Positions 7,709 to 14,833 of a stretch of DNA of 64,000 bases are shown here, one piece after another. Source of the DNA: Novosphingobium sp. Fuku2-ISO-50 (GTDB taxonomy: Bacteria; Pseudomonadota; Alphaproteobacteria; Sphingomonadales; Sphingomonadaceae); assembly GCF_001519055.1 (NCBI RefSeq), contig NZ_KQ954304.1, positions 1-64,000 of the forward strand. Reading direction: 5' to 3'. Position numbers and translations under genes: made by a program. Within the stretch, counting starts at the first letter, position 1. The number at the start of each line of letters is the position of its first letter. The notes beneath the pieces were generated by a model. The model was not told where the DNA came from and did not search any database. It saw nothing but the letters and a program-made list of their open reading frames with translations.

Positions 7709-8521
7709 ATGAGTCGTGACCGCCCCTTATCTCTGCTGGACTGGCATCGAGGACCAAGGGCGCAATTCAACCTTGGTTGCGACCATGGCCTATATGCTCT
7801 GTTTCTTCGTCGTGGGGCAGAGCTGCACGGAATTACGCCGGGCGAGGACGGTCTGCTTTATATCGGCCTCGCAGCGAACAGTAAGGGGCTGAAAGGTCGC
7901 TGCCATTTCAACGCATCGACACGAAACCATTCGCCGCGAAAAAGCCTTGCTGTCTTGCTGAGGGAGGCCTTGGCGCTCGAACCTGTTCTGGTGGTAAAGC
8001 CCGCATCGCGAAACACCTGGAGTTTGGCGCCAGCCTCTGAGCGGCGGCTGACAGCCTGGATGCATGAAAACCTCGAATTCGCGATCTTCCCATGTGCAGA
8101 CCCAGAACCTTTTGAGACGGAATTGATCGGGCGTTTCGCACCTCCGCTCAATCTCGCCAAATGTGCGCAATCCGTGGAACATCGGCGGATATCGGCGGCT
8201 CGTGCTGCTGTTCTTTCGCAGTTAGAGGGCGTGGACACGCCGGTGGTGATCGGGCGGTCAATTTCAAGTTCGCCGCTCAGCAAGCCGGGACTGTCTGAGC
8301 GGATCCAGCCGTCTGTTCGATCAATCCGCAACAACGCCCATCTCGACAATGCGGAGGCCATCGCCGCCCATTTCGGGCTGAACCCAAAGTCATACCGGCA
8401 GCGCCTTCGCCAAGACATTGCATGGTATCAAAAGCCCCAAGTCTGGACGTTTTCTCCGGGTAGCCCGCAATGGAAGGATATGATCGCTGTAGCCGAGAGG
8501 ATGGCTGGGCGCGCGCTTTGA
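7709..8521 (+). CDS. GIY-YIG superfamily protein
   Basis: 270-aa protein with a degenerate GIY-YIG nuclease domain in the N-terminal half: GLYALF (residues 27-32), then LLYIGLA (49-55), the basic GLKGRCHF (60-67) and the downstream acidic motif FETELIGRFAPPLN, which supplies the metal-binding glutamate in this fold. The C-terminal part (HLDNAEAIAAHFGLNPKSYRQRLR) looks helix-turn-helix-like and ends in a tryptophan-rich stretch. It might be a DNA-cleaving or DNA-binding protein; no substrate can be named. The start at 7709 (MSRDRPLSLL) was chosen because the upstream extension overlaps the divergent gene. Confidence 0.75.
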   Translation: MSRDRPLSLLDWHRGPRAQFNLGCDHGLYALFLRRGAELHGITPGEDGLLYIGLAANSKGLKGRCHFNASTRNHSPRKSLAVLLREALALEPVLVVKPASRNTWSLAPASERRLTAWMHENLEFAIFPCADPEPFETELIGRFAPPLNLAKCAQSVEHRRISAARAAVLSQLEGVDTPVVIGRSISSSPLSKPGLSERIQPSVRSIRNNAHLDNAEAIAAHFGLNPKSYRQRLRQDIAWYQKPQVWTFSPGSPQWKDMIAVAERMAGRAL

Positions 8522-8597
8522 AGCAAACGTCGGCGATGGGTGGCGCAAAAGTCGAGAGGGAAATGGGCGGGTGAACCCGAAAGGAGGCCCAAGACCC

Positions 8598-9566
8598 ATG
8601 TTTACCGTTCCCGCTCTGCCCGCGCCCAATGCTCTTGCCGATCCCGCCTTTCTGGCCAGCGCCGCTGGCGAAAGCTGGATCGGGGCGCTGGCGGAGAATT
8701 TCCCGCATACCCGTTACTGGCGCGACCGTTCCGACTGCTGGTCGCTCAAGAGCCTCAATGCGCTGGCCGCGAAGATCATCGATGCCCGCTATGAGGGGCA
8801 CGAGATCGATGAGGTGATGGAGGCCGAGTTCCCGCCCGCCGAGTTCGGCCAGACCTGGTATCACGAAGTCGCGCCCCAGTTGTGCTCCAACCTTGCAGAG
8901 GCTGGGCTGGATGACGACGATGATGCCATCGACGCCATCCGCTACGCGTGGGAAGACCACGCAGCCGAGCGTGATGACAGCAGCGTGGCCGATCTCTTCG
9001 CCAGCTATGACCGCTGCGAATTGTTGTTCCGCTTTAGCGCCGAGCGCTGGCTAGACGATGCGCTGATCTTCTCGCACCGCCCATGGTCCGAGACGAGCGA
9101 GCTGGCCATCACCGCCAATCTGCAATTCGCGCTGAACAACCTCGGCTACACTATCGGCGAGTTCCGCAAGGCCAGCGGCAACCGCCATCCGGCTCACAGC
9201 GCCTTGCCGCGCAACGCAAGGCGGCGGCGTGCGCCAATCATCAGCCACGAGCAGCTTGCCGAAATCATCGACAATGCCTGCTCGACCTCGTTCCTCTTCT
9301 GCCTCTACGCGATCGTGCCGATCCCGGAGCTGATCGCGCTCGACCTCAGTCGACCCGTGACCTTCGAGAAATGCTGGGTGGCCACAATGGACCCGATCAA
9401 CGGCACCTTCTTCGACGTGCCGGCTAATGGGCCGGTGACCGTGAAGCCGGAGGACGGGCGCTTCCTGTCCGGCGGACATCTGTGCTGGTCGCCGGAGAAC
9501 ATCTGCTGCCTGCACACGCCCTACTACCATGCCGAAGTGACGCAGGCCGCGCGTGAAAACTGCTGA
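8598..9566 (+). CDS. Conserved plasmid hypothetical protein, 322 aa
   Basis: No known domain recognised. The protein is acidic in its middle (DDDDDAID) and has a short basic cluster (ARRRRAP) at about residue 205. The start at 8598 follows a strong AAAGGAGG by seven bases. It opens a run with the two DUF736 genes and, like them, is preceded by a GC-rich leader. Genes of this size next to DUF736 are usual on sphingomonad plasmids, but I cannot give a function. Confidence 0.7.
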   Translation: MFTVPALPAPNALADPAFLASAAGESWIGALAENFPHTRYWRDRSDCWSLKSLNALAAKIIDARYEGHEIDEVMEAEFPPAEFGQTWYHEVAPQLCSNLAEAGLDDDDDAIDAIRYAWEDHAAERDDSSVADLFASYDRCELLFRFSAERWLDDALIFSHRPWSETSELAITANLQFALNNLGYTIGEFRKASGNRHPAHSALPRNARRRRAPIISHEQLAEIIDNACSTSFLFCLYAIVPIPELIALDLSRPVTFEKCWVATMDPINGTFFDVPANGPVTVKPEDGRFLSGGHLCWSPENICCLHTPYYHAEVTQAARENC

Positions 9567-9604
9567 TCCGTGCGAGAAGGGAGCGGGTGGAAAGTGAGTG
9601 TCAT

Positions 9605-9625
9605 GGGCGCAGGCGCCCAAAGACG
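9605..9625 (+). promoter_or_regulatory. Leader hairpin followed by AAAGACG upstream of first DUF736 gene
   Basis: GGGCGC-AG-GCGCCC (9605-9618) forms a perfect hairpin and is followed at once by AAAGACG. A hairpin with the same following heptamer occurs at 10229-10247 before the second DUF736 gene, and the flanking sequence is partly similar. This suggests a shared regulatory leader; the mechanism is unknown. Confidence 0.45.
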
Positions 9626-9682
9626 TATCCCACCCTGCGGCCTCTGGAATGCAAGACGGGGCCTTTGCCAAAGGAAAACCCC

Positions 9683-10063
9683 ATGAACATCGGCACCATT
9701 CGCGCCAACGACCGCGGTGCGCTGACCGGCAGCATCGCTACGCTGACCGTCGCCATGAGCTTCGCGCTGCGCGGCGCGGCCTCGAACCACCCCAATGCCC
9801 CCCGCTATGAGATCTGCACGCGCAGCCCCGCCGGGGCCGCCGTCCAGATCGGGGCGCTGTGGGAGCAGACCTCGAAGACCACCGGCGAATGCTTCCTGCA
9901 AGGCCGGATCGATGATCCATCGATGGCGCGGCCGCTGGCGATCAGCGCCTTCCGGCAGGATGATGGCAGCTACAACGTTGCGTGGCTGCGGCCCCAGCGC
10001 CGCTCCGGCTTTCGCGTGGCGTCCTCGGCCAACGACAATCCCACTTATCTGGACGCCGCCTGA
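9683..10063 (+). CDS. DUF736 family protein (first copy)
   Basis: 126-aa member of the DUF736 family, small proteins almost confined to alphaproteobacterial plasmids and conjugative elements, probably single-strand nucleic-acid or stress related but not characterised. It begins MNIGTI and contains the family pattern of a short beta-rich domain with RYEI, GALWEQTSK, CFLQGRIDDPS and ISAFRQDDGSYNVAW. Start at 9683 follows AAGGAAAA. A second copy lies at 10307; the two share the core but differ in their tails, so they are diverged paralogues. Confidence 0.88.
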   Translation: MNIGTIRANDRGALTGSIATLTVAMSFALRGAASNHPNAPRYEICTRSPAGAAVQIGALWEQTSKTTGECFLQGRIDDPSMARPLAISAFRQDDGSYNVAWLRPQRRSGFRVASSANDNPTYLDAA

Positions 10064-10228
10064 CGGCTTGCTGGCGATGCCTCGGGTGATGATCGCGCGG
10101 GGCATCATTTTCCTGCCTGCGGCGCCGTGGCGTTGTGCGGGGCGCGGGCGTTGCTCGGCTCCGGCAGCGGGGCTGCGGGGCGGCCACCGGGCGGGGAAGA
10201 GCTGAGGGGAATGAGAATGGGTGTCTGG

Positions 10229-10247
10229 GGCCAAGGGGCCAAAGACG
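10229..10247 (+). promoter_or_regulatory. Leader hairpin followed by AAAGACG upstream of second DUF736 gene
   Basis: GGCC-AAGG-GGCC (10229-10240) followed by AAAGACG (10241-10247). It matches in layout the motif at 9605-9625. It lies about 60 bp before the DUF736 start, within a 243-bp gene-free stretch that is very GC-rich and otherwise shows nothing I recognise. Confidence 0.45.
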
Positions 10248-10306
10248 CAAACCAACCTTCGGCACCCAGGACGCAAGAGGGTGTCGGGCCAGAGGAGAAT
10301 ACGGCC

Positions 10307-10756
10307 ATGAATATCGGTGAACTGAAGCTCAACGGCGCTGGCGTTTACATGGGCAAGATCCAGACTGCCACGCTCGACCTCGTGGTGGGTCTGCGCCCGG
10401 TTAATTCGCGCAACGCCGCCGCCCCCAAGTATGATGTGATGGTCCGCGCCAAGAACGGCCAGTTCATCCCCGTCGGCGGCCTGTGGGAGAAGACCGCGAA
10501 CAACGGCGGCGGCACTTTCCTTCAGGGCCAGATCGACGATCCCAGCTTCGAGGCCCCGCTCTCGATCGCGCTTTTTGCGCAGGCCGATGGCGCGCTCAAT
10601 ATCGCCTGGTCGCGCCCGCGCCGCCGGGCCGAGGCCGGTTTCGCCGATACGGCCGTGATGGGCGCGGCCAACGATGGCTTTGGTAACAGCGACGATGATC
10701 GCCGCGATGCCTCGCCATTCGGCGATCTCGAACCGGGCCTTGCCAAGGCGGCCTGA
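10307..10756 (+). CDS. DUF736 family protein (second copy)
   Basis: 149-aa DUF736 protein. The core is typical: MNIGELKLNGAGVYMGKI, then KYDVMVRAKNGQFIPVGGLWEKT, TFLQGQIDDPSFEAPLSIALF and LNIAWSRP. The C-terminal 35 residues are acidic and disordered. GAGGAG precedes the start by eleven bases. The gene is followed closely by a strong factor-independent terminator (10786-10818), so it ends the transcription unit that starts around 8598. Confidence 0.9.
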   Translation: MNIGELKLNGAGVYMGKIQTATLDLVVGLRPVNSRNAAAPKYDVMVRAKNGQFIPVGGLWEKTANNGGGTFLQGQIDDPSFEAPLSIALFAQADGALNIAWSRPRRRAEAGFADTAVMGAANDGFGNSDDDRRDASPFGDLEPGLAKAA

Positions 10757-10785
10757 CCCCAACCTCCAGAATGCTTGTCGCTATG

Positions 10786-10818
10786 GGCGGCCCGTCTTGC
10801 GACGGGTCGCCTTTTTTT
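10786..10818 (+). terminator. Rho-independent terminator after the DUF736 operon
   Basis: GGCGGCCCGTC-TTGC-GACGGGTCGCC forms an 11-bp stem (one G-T pair) with a 4-base loop and is followed by seven T residues. It separates the plus-strand DUF736 run from the convergent XRE gene. Confidence 0.93.
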
Positions 10819-10821
10819 CAT

Positions 10822-11052
10822 TCAATGCTGGGCGGGATCTTCGAGGTCGGGGCGAACCAGATCTACGTGGCTGACGCCCAGCGCCAGCGAGAGCTCATAA
10901 AGCGTGATGACGGTCGGATTGCGCCGACCGCGTTCCAAGCTGCTGAGATACTGCTGGCTAAAGCCAGAACGCTCCTCGACCTGCTCCTGGGTCAGGCCTT
11001 GATCCCGCCGCAGGCGCGCGAAATTCCGGCCAACCAGTTTACGCATGTCCAT
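10822..11052 (-). CDS. XRE-family HTH repressor, 76 aa
   Basis: Small one-domain Cro/C1-type DNA-binding protein. The helix-turn-helix is clear: LRRDQGLTQEQVEERSGFSQ followed by QYLSSLERGRRNPTVITLYEL. It has no extra ligand or protease domain, so it is likely a simple repressor. A near-perfect inverted repeat (ATTTACATACT...AGTATGTAAAT, 11069-11107) lies 17-55 bp upstream of its start and is the likely operator, suggesting autoregulation. The gene is divergent from a 60-aa gene at 11237. Confidence 0.88.
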   Translation of the reverse strand: MDMRKLVGRNFARLRRDQGLTQEQVEERSGFSQQYLSSLERGRRNPTVITLYELSLALGVSHVDLVRPDLEDPAQH

Positions 11053-11068
11053 GCGCAGCAGGATCGCG

Positions 11069-11107
11069 ATTTACATACTTTGAGTTTATCAACTATAGTA
11101 TGTAAAT
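11069..11107. promoter_or_regulatory. Inverted-repeat operator upstream of the XRE gene
   Basis: ATTTACATACT (11069-11079) and its exact reverse complement AGTATGTAAAT (11097-11107) are separated by 17 bases that are AT-rich and could hold the -10 region of the XRE gene promoter. It is a probable autorepression operator for the adjacent XRE protein. Confidence 0.7.
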
Positions 11108-11236
11108 GATCTGGCATGACGTTTCCGATGACCCGCCTGAGGGCCAAACCGTCACAAACACGGCTTTTCTGCTGTTTGTCACGCTTGTCTGCTAATCTGC
11201 TCTCGTCAGAACTGTCCTGGCAAAGGCCTCTTTCCC

Positions 11237-11419
11237 ATGTCCGAACCATCCAATCCGCTATCCCCCTCAGACTATCAGTCGATTGCCGCGTCACTGGGCG
11301 AGATCAAAGAACGGCTCATACAAGCCGGGGATCTCCTGGCAGCCACGCATATCGATCATGCGCTGCAATGCCTTGATCCCGAAAACCCGCTCCACCAGCA
11401 GGCCGCCGCACAGGCCTGA
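11237..11419 (+). CDS. Small hypothetical protein, 60 aa
   Basis: Short hydrophilic helical protein (SDYQSIAASLGEIKERLIQAG, then LLAATHIDHALQCL). It lies downstream of the XRE operator region and could be controlled from it. A weak AAAGG lies 10-14 bases before the start. No family is recognised; its regular amphipathic composition suggests a real small gene rather than noise. Confidence 0.5.
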   Translation: MSEPSNPLSPSDYQSIAASLGEIKERLIQAGDLLAATHIDHALQCLDPENPLHQQAAAQA

Positions 11420-11958
11420 ACGATCAGCACGCAGCCGACATGGCTGTTGTAGCGCGCCCGTTCCGCTTCGAATGGGCGCAGCATCACCGTTGACGATCAG
11501 CTTGTCGCCCCGTGGTGGTTCGAGGCGATCGCCTTCCGGGTTTAACACCGTGGGTGGAAAGCTGCGGGACGAAGCCAAGCCATGCTCCGGACCCTTTGTC
11601 TGGCGCCCATTGAGCATCACCGCGAGTGCAAGTGCGGGCAAGCGAACCCTTGGCAAGCGCCAAGCAAGGCACCTAATCTCAGAGCAGCCCGACAACCAAA
11701 CTCAACCTTGGCCACACATCTCCGGACAATCTGACCGGCAAGCCATCCCGCCAGAGAAGGGATGAACACTACGCCCGCGCGGGGCCGTCGCAACCCCCAT
11801 TTGTCGACCGAGTTACCGGCCTGAAGGCCGGCGCCCGCACCACTCGAAAAATGGAGGTTCCCCTGCGCTTCGCTCCGGTGCGGCGGCCCCTCAATCGCGG
11901 GCTGCGCTTCAGTTCATCCCGGCGGGAAAGGCTCGCCGGTAAGATCTGGAGACACACC
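11420..11958. other. 539-bp gene-poor region and ssb leader
   Basis: I see no gene I can support. Frames open on both strands at 11283-11765 are shadows with poor composition. The part next to ssb is a GC-rich leader with a hairpin CCGGCC-TGAA-GGCCGG around 11818-11833 and further GC-rich repeats up to the ssb start. Similar hairpin-rich leaders precede the DUF736 and DUF2493 genes. Confidence 0.4.
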
Positions 11959-12288
11959 ATGAACAAGGTTTTCCTGTCCGGCCGCATTACCTCCGACATC
12001 AACCGCTTCGGCACCGACAGCAAGGGTGGCGTCAGCTTCACCCTCGTCACCAGCAGGCCGGTCATCAAGGACGGCCAGGTCGTCAAGGGCGACGATGGCT
12101 ACGCCGAAACCTACGACCAGTTCCACACCATCAAGGCCTTCAACGGCCTCGGCAAGTCGATCGCCAACCACAAGAAGAAGGGCGACAAGCTGATCGTCAC
12201 CGGCGAGATCCGCTACACCAAGAACGAGAAGGACGGGCGGACATACTACAACACCGAGATCGTCGCCGACGAGATCGAGTTCATCTGA
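11959..12288 (+). CDS. ssb: Short single-stranded DNA-binding protein
   Basis: 109-aa OB-fold protein of the SSB family that coats single-stranded DNA in replication and conjugation. Visible family features are MNKVFLSGRITSDIN, FTLVTSRP, DQFHTIKAFNGLGKSIANHKKKGDKLIVTGEIRYTKN and the C-terminal YYNTEIVADEIEFI. It is much shorter than chromosomal SSB (about 170 aa) and lacks the disordered linker and the acidic DDDIPF tip that recruits partner proteins. It therefore may bind DNA without recruiting host repair enzymes. CTGGAG precedes the start. A hairpin at 12296-12316 follows, with the next gene 64 bp downstream. Confidence 0.9.
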   Translation: MNKVFLSGRITSDINRFGTDSKGGVSFTLVTSRPVIKDGQVVKGDDGYAETYDQFHTIKAFNGLGKSIANHKKKGDKLIVTGEIRYTKNEKDGRTYYNTEIVADEIEFI

Positions 12289-12295
12289 CCCAGAC

Positions 12296-12316
12296 GGGCG
12301 GCCCCACGGGCCGCCC
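12296..12316 (+). terminator. GC hairpin after ssb (terminator-like, no T run)
   Basis: GGGCGGCCC-CAC-GGGCCGCCC is a perfect 9-bp stem with a 3-base loop. It is followed by CCAAAAAT rather than a T run, so it may stabilise or partly terminate the ssb message rather than act as a full terminator. Confidence 0.5.
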
Positions 12317-12352
12317 CCAAAAATCGGACAAGCACCTTTCGGGAGCAAGCCC

Positions 12353-12682
12353 ATGTTTCACACCTCGGCCTTCGATGAATTCGCCTGCGTCCCCTGCGGC
12401 ATCACCGTCACCAACCCGGCCATGGTCGCCCGCATCCGCGCCCAAGCCGCTACGATTAGCGATTACGAGATCGCCGCCCATCTGGGCAACGCCATCGCCT
12501 CTTCGACCGACGCCGCCCACGCCCTTTCCTGGGAACAGAGCCAGCTTGGCGAAGCCAGCGCCGAAACGCTGGTCGATGCCGAATATTTCGAGGAACTGGT
12601 CGCCACCTGGAGCCTGATCGCCAGCGAGCGCGGCATCGATAGCCTCGATGGCCTGCTCATCGACGTGGTGGCGGTGCATTGA
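12353..12682 (+). CDS. Hypothetical protein, 109 aa
   Basis: Small acidic helical protein (ISDYEIAAHLGNAIASS, DAEYFEELVATWSLIAS) with a CVPCG pair near residue 13. Start at 12353 follows GGGAG. It is probably co-transcribed with ssb through the weak hairpin and is followed by a strong terminator. No family recognised. Confidence 0.6.
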   Translation: MFHTSAFDEFACVPCGITVTNPAMVARIRAQAATISDYEIAAHLGNAIASSTDAAHALSWEQSQLGEASAETLVDAEYFEELVATWSLIASERGIDSLDGLLIDVVAVH

Positions 12683-12692
12683 TGTGGCCGCC

Positions 12693-12730
12693 GTAGGGCC
12701 AGCACCTATCGGTGCTGGCCCTACGTTTTC
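12693..12730 (+). terminator. Rho-independent terminator, 14-bp perfect stem
   Basis: GTAGGGCCAGCACC-TATC-GGTGCTGGCCCTAC forms a perfect 14-bp stem with a 4-base loop followed by GTTTTC. It ends the ssb transcript and abuts the stop codon of the convergent gene at 12729. Confidence 0.9.
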
Positions 12731-13187
12731 ATCTATCTTGGGACGAGCCAAGCCAATTTCGTAGCCGATTGGCTAAATTGGGCTTGGGGAGTTTCTTGCG
12801 AAATGAAGCTAGCCACTCTTTCGCATAAGCTTCCTGCATATCAACCTTGGCAGGTATAATGTCGGGGCCTGAATCGAATATCCCCACCAGTTCCACTGCG
12901 GGACTTCCGATTTCGATCTTATAGGCTTTAAGGCCTTGCCCCATATCCCGAGCCATACCTGACGGCCAAATTTTTAGGCTGGCTCCATAACAAAACGGGA
13001 TCAGGCCTAAAGGCTCAAGCCCACGCCTCCGAATCGTCCGTAGAGCTTCGAAGTAGTCTGGCTCCTCGGCGAAATACGTTTCATCACGAACTTTGCAGGC
13101 GAGGCGGCAATTGCGACCGGACTCTGATTGCTCAAATGAGACCATCTCATCATCTTCGCCACCAATGACGTACACTTTGTGTTCCAT
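12729..13187 (-). CDS. Hypothetical protein, 152 aa
   Basis: Unrecognised protein. The N-terminal half begins MEHKVYVIGGEDDEMVSFEQ and continues in a beta-rich pattern; the C-terminus is basic (FRKKLPKPNLANRLRNWLG). The start at 13187 was chosen because GGAGGGGG lies immediately upstream; an in-frame extension to 13280 has no ribosome site. Monocistronic, with base composition less GC-rich than its neighbours, which hints at separate acquisition. Confidence 0.65.
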   Translation of the reverse strand: MEHKVYVIGGEDDEMVSFEQSESGRNCRLACKVRDETYFAEEPDYFEALRTIRRRGLEPLGLIPFCYGASLKIWPSGMARDMGQGLKAYKIEIGSPAVELVGIFDSGPDIIPAKVDMQEAYAKEWLASFRKKLPKPNLANRLRNWLGSSQDR

Positions 13188-13711
13188 GCCCCCTCCATCT
13201 CTATAGAGCCTAAACTTAATCACCGTCGAATGCCAACTGAACCATGTCAGATATGGGCGCCTGCCCGCCAAGGCGGTCACCGCGCTCTATTCCGCCCGCT
13301 GGCGGGCTCCACCGAGCCCCATGCGGGTCTCGGCCCTTCGGGTTACGATCGACTGGCGCAGGGCGCTTGGGGCACCGTAGCGTACCCCTGAAACCAACAA
13401 TCTCTCTCTCGTAGTCCTATTATGGCAAGCTGGCCGGGCGCTTGTGCAAGGATGCGCGGCGCCCCCAATTTTGCGGCGGGCCAGCCCCCCACAAAATCGG
13501 CTCCCCCACGCCCCGCTGGCGCGGCGTCAACCGGGGTCCGTCCGCGCTTGGTCGTCGCATCGCTGTTGCCAAAAACCGGTTCCCACTTTTTGGCGCGATG
13601 CTCCTGCGCAGCCAGCTTCCCGGTCAACGTCCCTGACAAGCTGGTCCAGCTCGCCCTCTTTGCCTCCCGTCATCACGAGGATGACGAACAAGAAGCCTTC
13701 TGGAGGTCACC
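13188..13711. other. GC-rich leader region before the DUF2493 gene
   Basis: This region holds the promoter of the 152-aa gene and a long GC-rich leader with short hairpins (for example GCCCGC-TG-GCGGGC around 13296-13309). One weak candidate gene (13422-13715) is listed separately. Nothing else is recognisable. Confidence 0.4.
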
Positions 13712-13715
13712 ATGA
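13422..13715 (+). CDS. Possible small gene coupled to the DUF2493 gene (weak)
   Basis: The last 35 codons look coding (NVPDKLVQLALFASRHH, then EDDEQEAFW) and its TGA overlaps the ATG of the next gene (ATGA at 13712-13715), the same coupling used elsewhere in the window. The N-terminal part is low-complexity and proline-rich, so the true start may be much later, for example a GTG near 13630. It could also be chance. Confidence 0.28.
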   Translation: MASWPGACARMRGAPNFAAGQPPTKSAPPRPAGAASTGVRPRLVVASLLPKTGSHFLARCSCAASFPVNVPDKLVQLALFASRHHEDDEQEAFWRSP

Positions 13716-14671
13716 CGCAAGCATTCGCCAGTTTTGAAGCCCTCTCTGCCTTCTACCGCGAGCAGATCGAAGTCCCCGGCTTTGATACCGCCTTCACCGA
13801 GCAAGGCAGTATGGCGCAGCTCTCAGTCCACGACGAACCCGAAGCCACCGACATGCCTGATCCGCAGGCCGCGCGCGGCGCGATGGAAATGGTCATCGGC
13901 ACCGTCTTCGATCTCTTCCGGGGCACCCGCATGGAGGAATTTGGGCGGGACATCGTCTGGGGCATTGTCAACAGCTTCCACGTCACCTCGCAGCGCATCG
14001 AGAAGCGGGAAGACGAAGCCACCAAGAAGCTCGGCGATATGGCCCGCGCCTTTGACCCTTCGGAAATCTACGCCGTCGAACTGGAAGAGACCCAGCGCAT
14101 CGCCCAGACGCTGATGGACTGCCGCGAAGCGATGGAAGCGATGCGCGACTACGCTGGCGAGATCTACCGCGTCGAAACTGGCCGCCCGTTTTCGACCGTG
14201 AAAGGCACCCGCGTTTCCTCCGGCCTGACCGCCAGCCAGATCGACGCCCGCGACTTCCTCGCCGCTCGCGCTGCCAAGCGTCGCGAAGACCACGCGCCCA
14301 CCGGCCCGGTGGTCATCTTCTCCGGCGGAACCGACTGGCACGACCATGAACTGCTCTGGCAGGCCCTCGACGAAACCCACGCCCGCGTGCCCCACATGAT
14401 CCTTGCCACCACAGCCCAGCACAAGGGCTGCGACCAGATCGCCCACGCCTGGGCCGCCGCGCGCGGCGTCAAGACCGTCCGCTTCACCCTCAACCGGGCA
14501 CTTGGCAAGCGCGCAGGCTTCGTTCGCAACGAGCAACTGATGAACCTCAAGCCGGTCCACGCCATCATCTGCGAAGGCTCGGGACTCCAGTCCAACCTCT
14601 TGAGCCGCGTGCGTGAGGCGAACCTGCCCCACCACGCCTTCGCCCAGCGCCATCAGCGCATCGCTGCCTGA
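13712..14671 (+). CDS. DUF2493 (YspA-type, SLOG-like fold) protein
   Basis: 319-aa plasmid protein. The C-terminal half (from about residue 195) is the DUF2493 domain, a Rossmann-type SLOG-related fold: VVIFSGGTDWHDHELLWQAL, then AQHKGCDQIAHAWAAARG and GKRAGFVRNEQLM, ending with a short strand-loop HAIICEGSG. SLOG-type domains bind nucleotides or nucleotide-derived signals; no ligand can be assigned here. The N-terminal half is helical and unassigned. GGAGGTCACC gives a near-ideal ribosome site. A strong terminator follows at 14678. Confidence 0.88.
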   Translation: MTQAFASFEALSAFYREQIEVPGFDTAFTEQGSMAQLSVHDEPEATDMPDPQAARGAMEMVIGTVFDLFRGTRMEEFGRDIVWGIVNSFHVTSQRIEKREDEATKKLGDMARAFDPSEIYAVELEETQRIAQTLMDCREAMEAMRDYAGEIYRVETGRPFSTVKGTRVSSGLTASQIDARDFLAARAAKRREDHAPTGPVVIFSGGTDWHDHELLWQALDETHARVPHMILATTAQHKGCDQIAHAWAAARGVKTVRFTLNRALGKRAGFVRNEQLMNLKPVHAIICEGSGLQSNLLSRVREANLPHHAFAQRHQRIAA

Positions 14672-14677
14672 CGTTTC

Positions 14678-14715
14678 GGAGGGCGCCGCTCACGCGGCGT
14701 CCTCCTTCTCTTTTT
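14678..14715 (+). terminator. Rho-independent terminator after the DUF2493 gene
   Basis: GGAGGGCGCCGC-TCAC-GCGGCGTCCTCC forms a 12-bp stem with one G-T pair, followed by TTCTCTTTTT. A further short perfect hairpin, GGGGTGGG-CAAG-CCCACCCC, lies at about 14742-14761. Confidence 0.92.
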
Positions 14716-14833
14716 CCGATGGCAGGAGGCACGCGGACGTAGGGGTGGGCAAGCCCACCCCATGCCGCGCGCCTGATCGGGTGTGGTCGGATGCCTTGGG
14801 CTGGCCACAAATCGTTACAAGATCGCAGGAGAG

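Noticed and set aside
9524..10762. 412-codon minus-strand frame across the two DUF736 genes
   Set aside because: Crosses two strong plus-strand genes and their leaders; no protein features.
11291..11695. 134-codon minus-strand frame in the gene-poor region before ssb
   Set aside because: No ribosome site, overlaps the likelier 60-aa gene, and composition is not convincing. It cannot be excluded fully.
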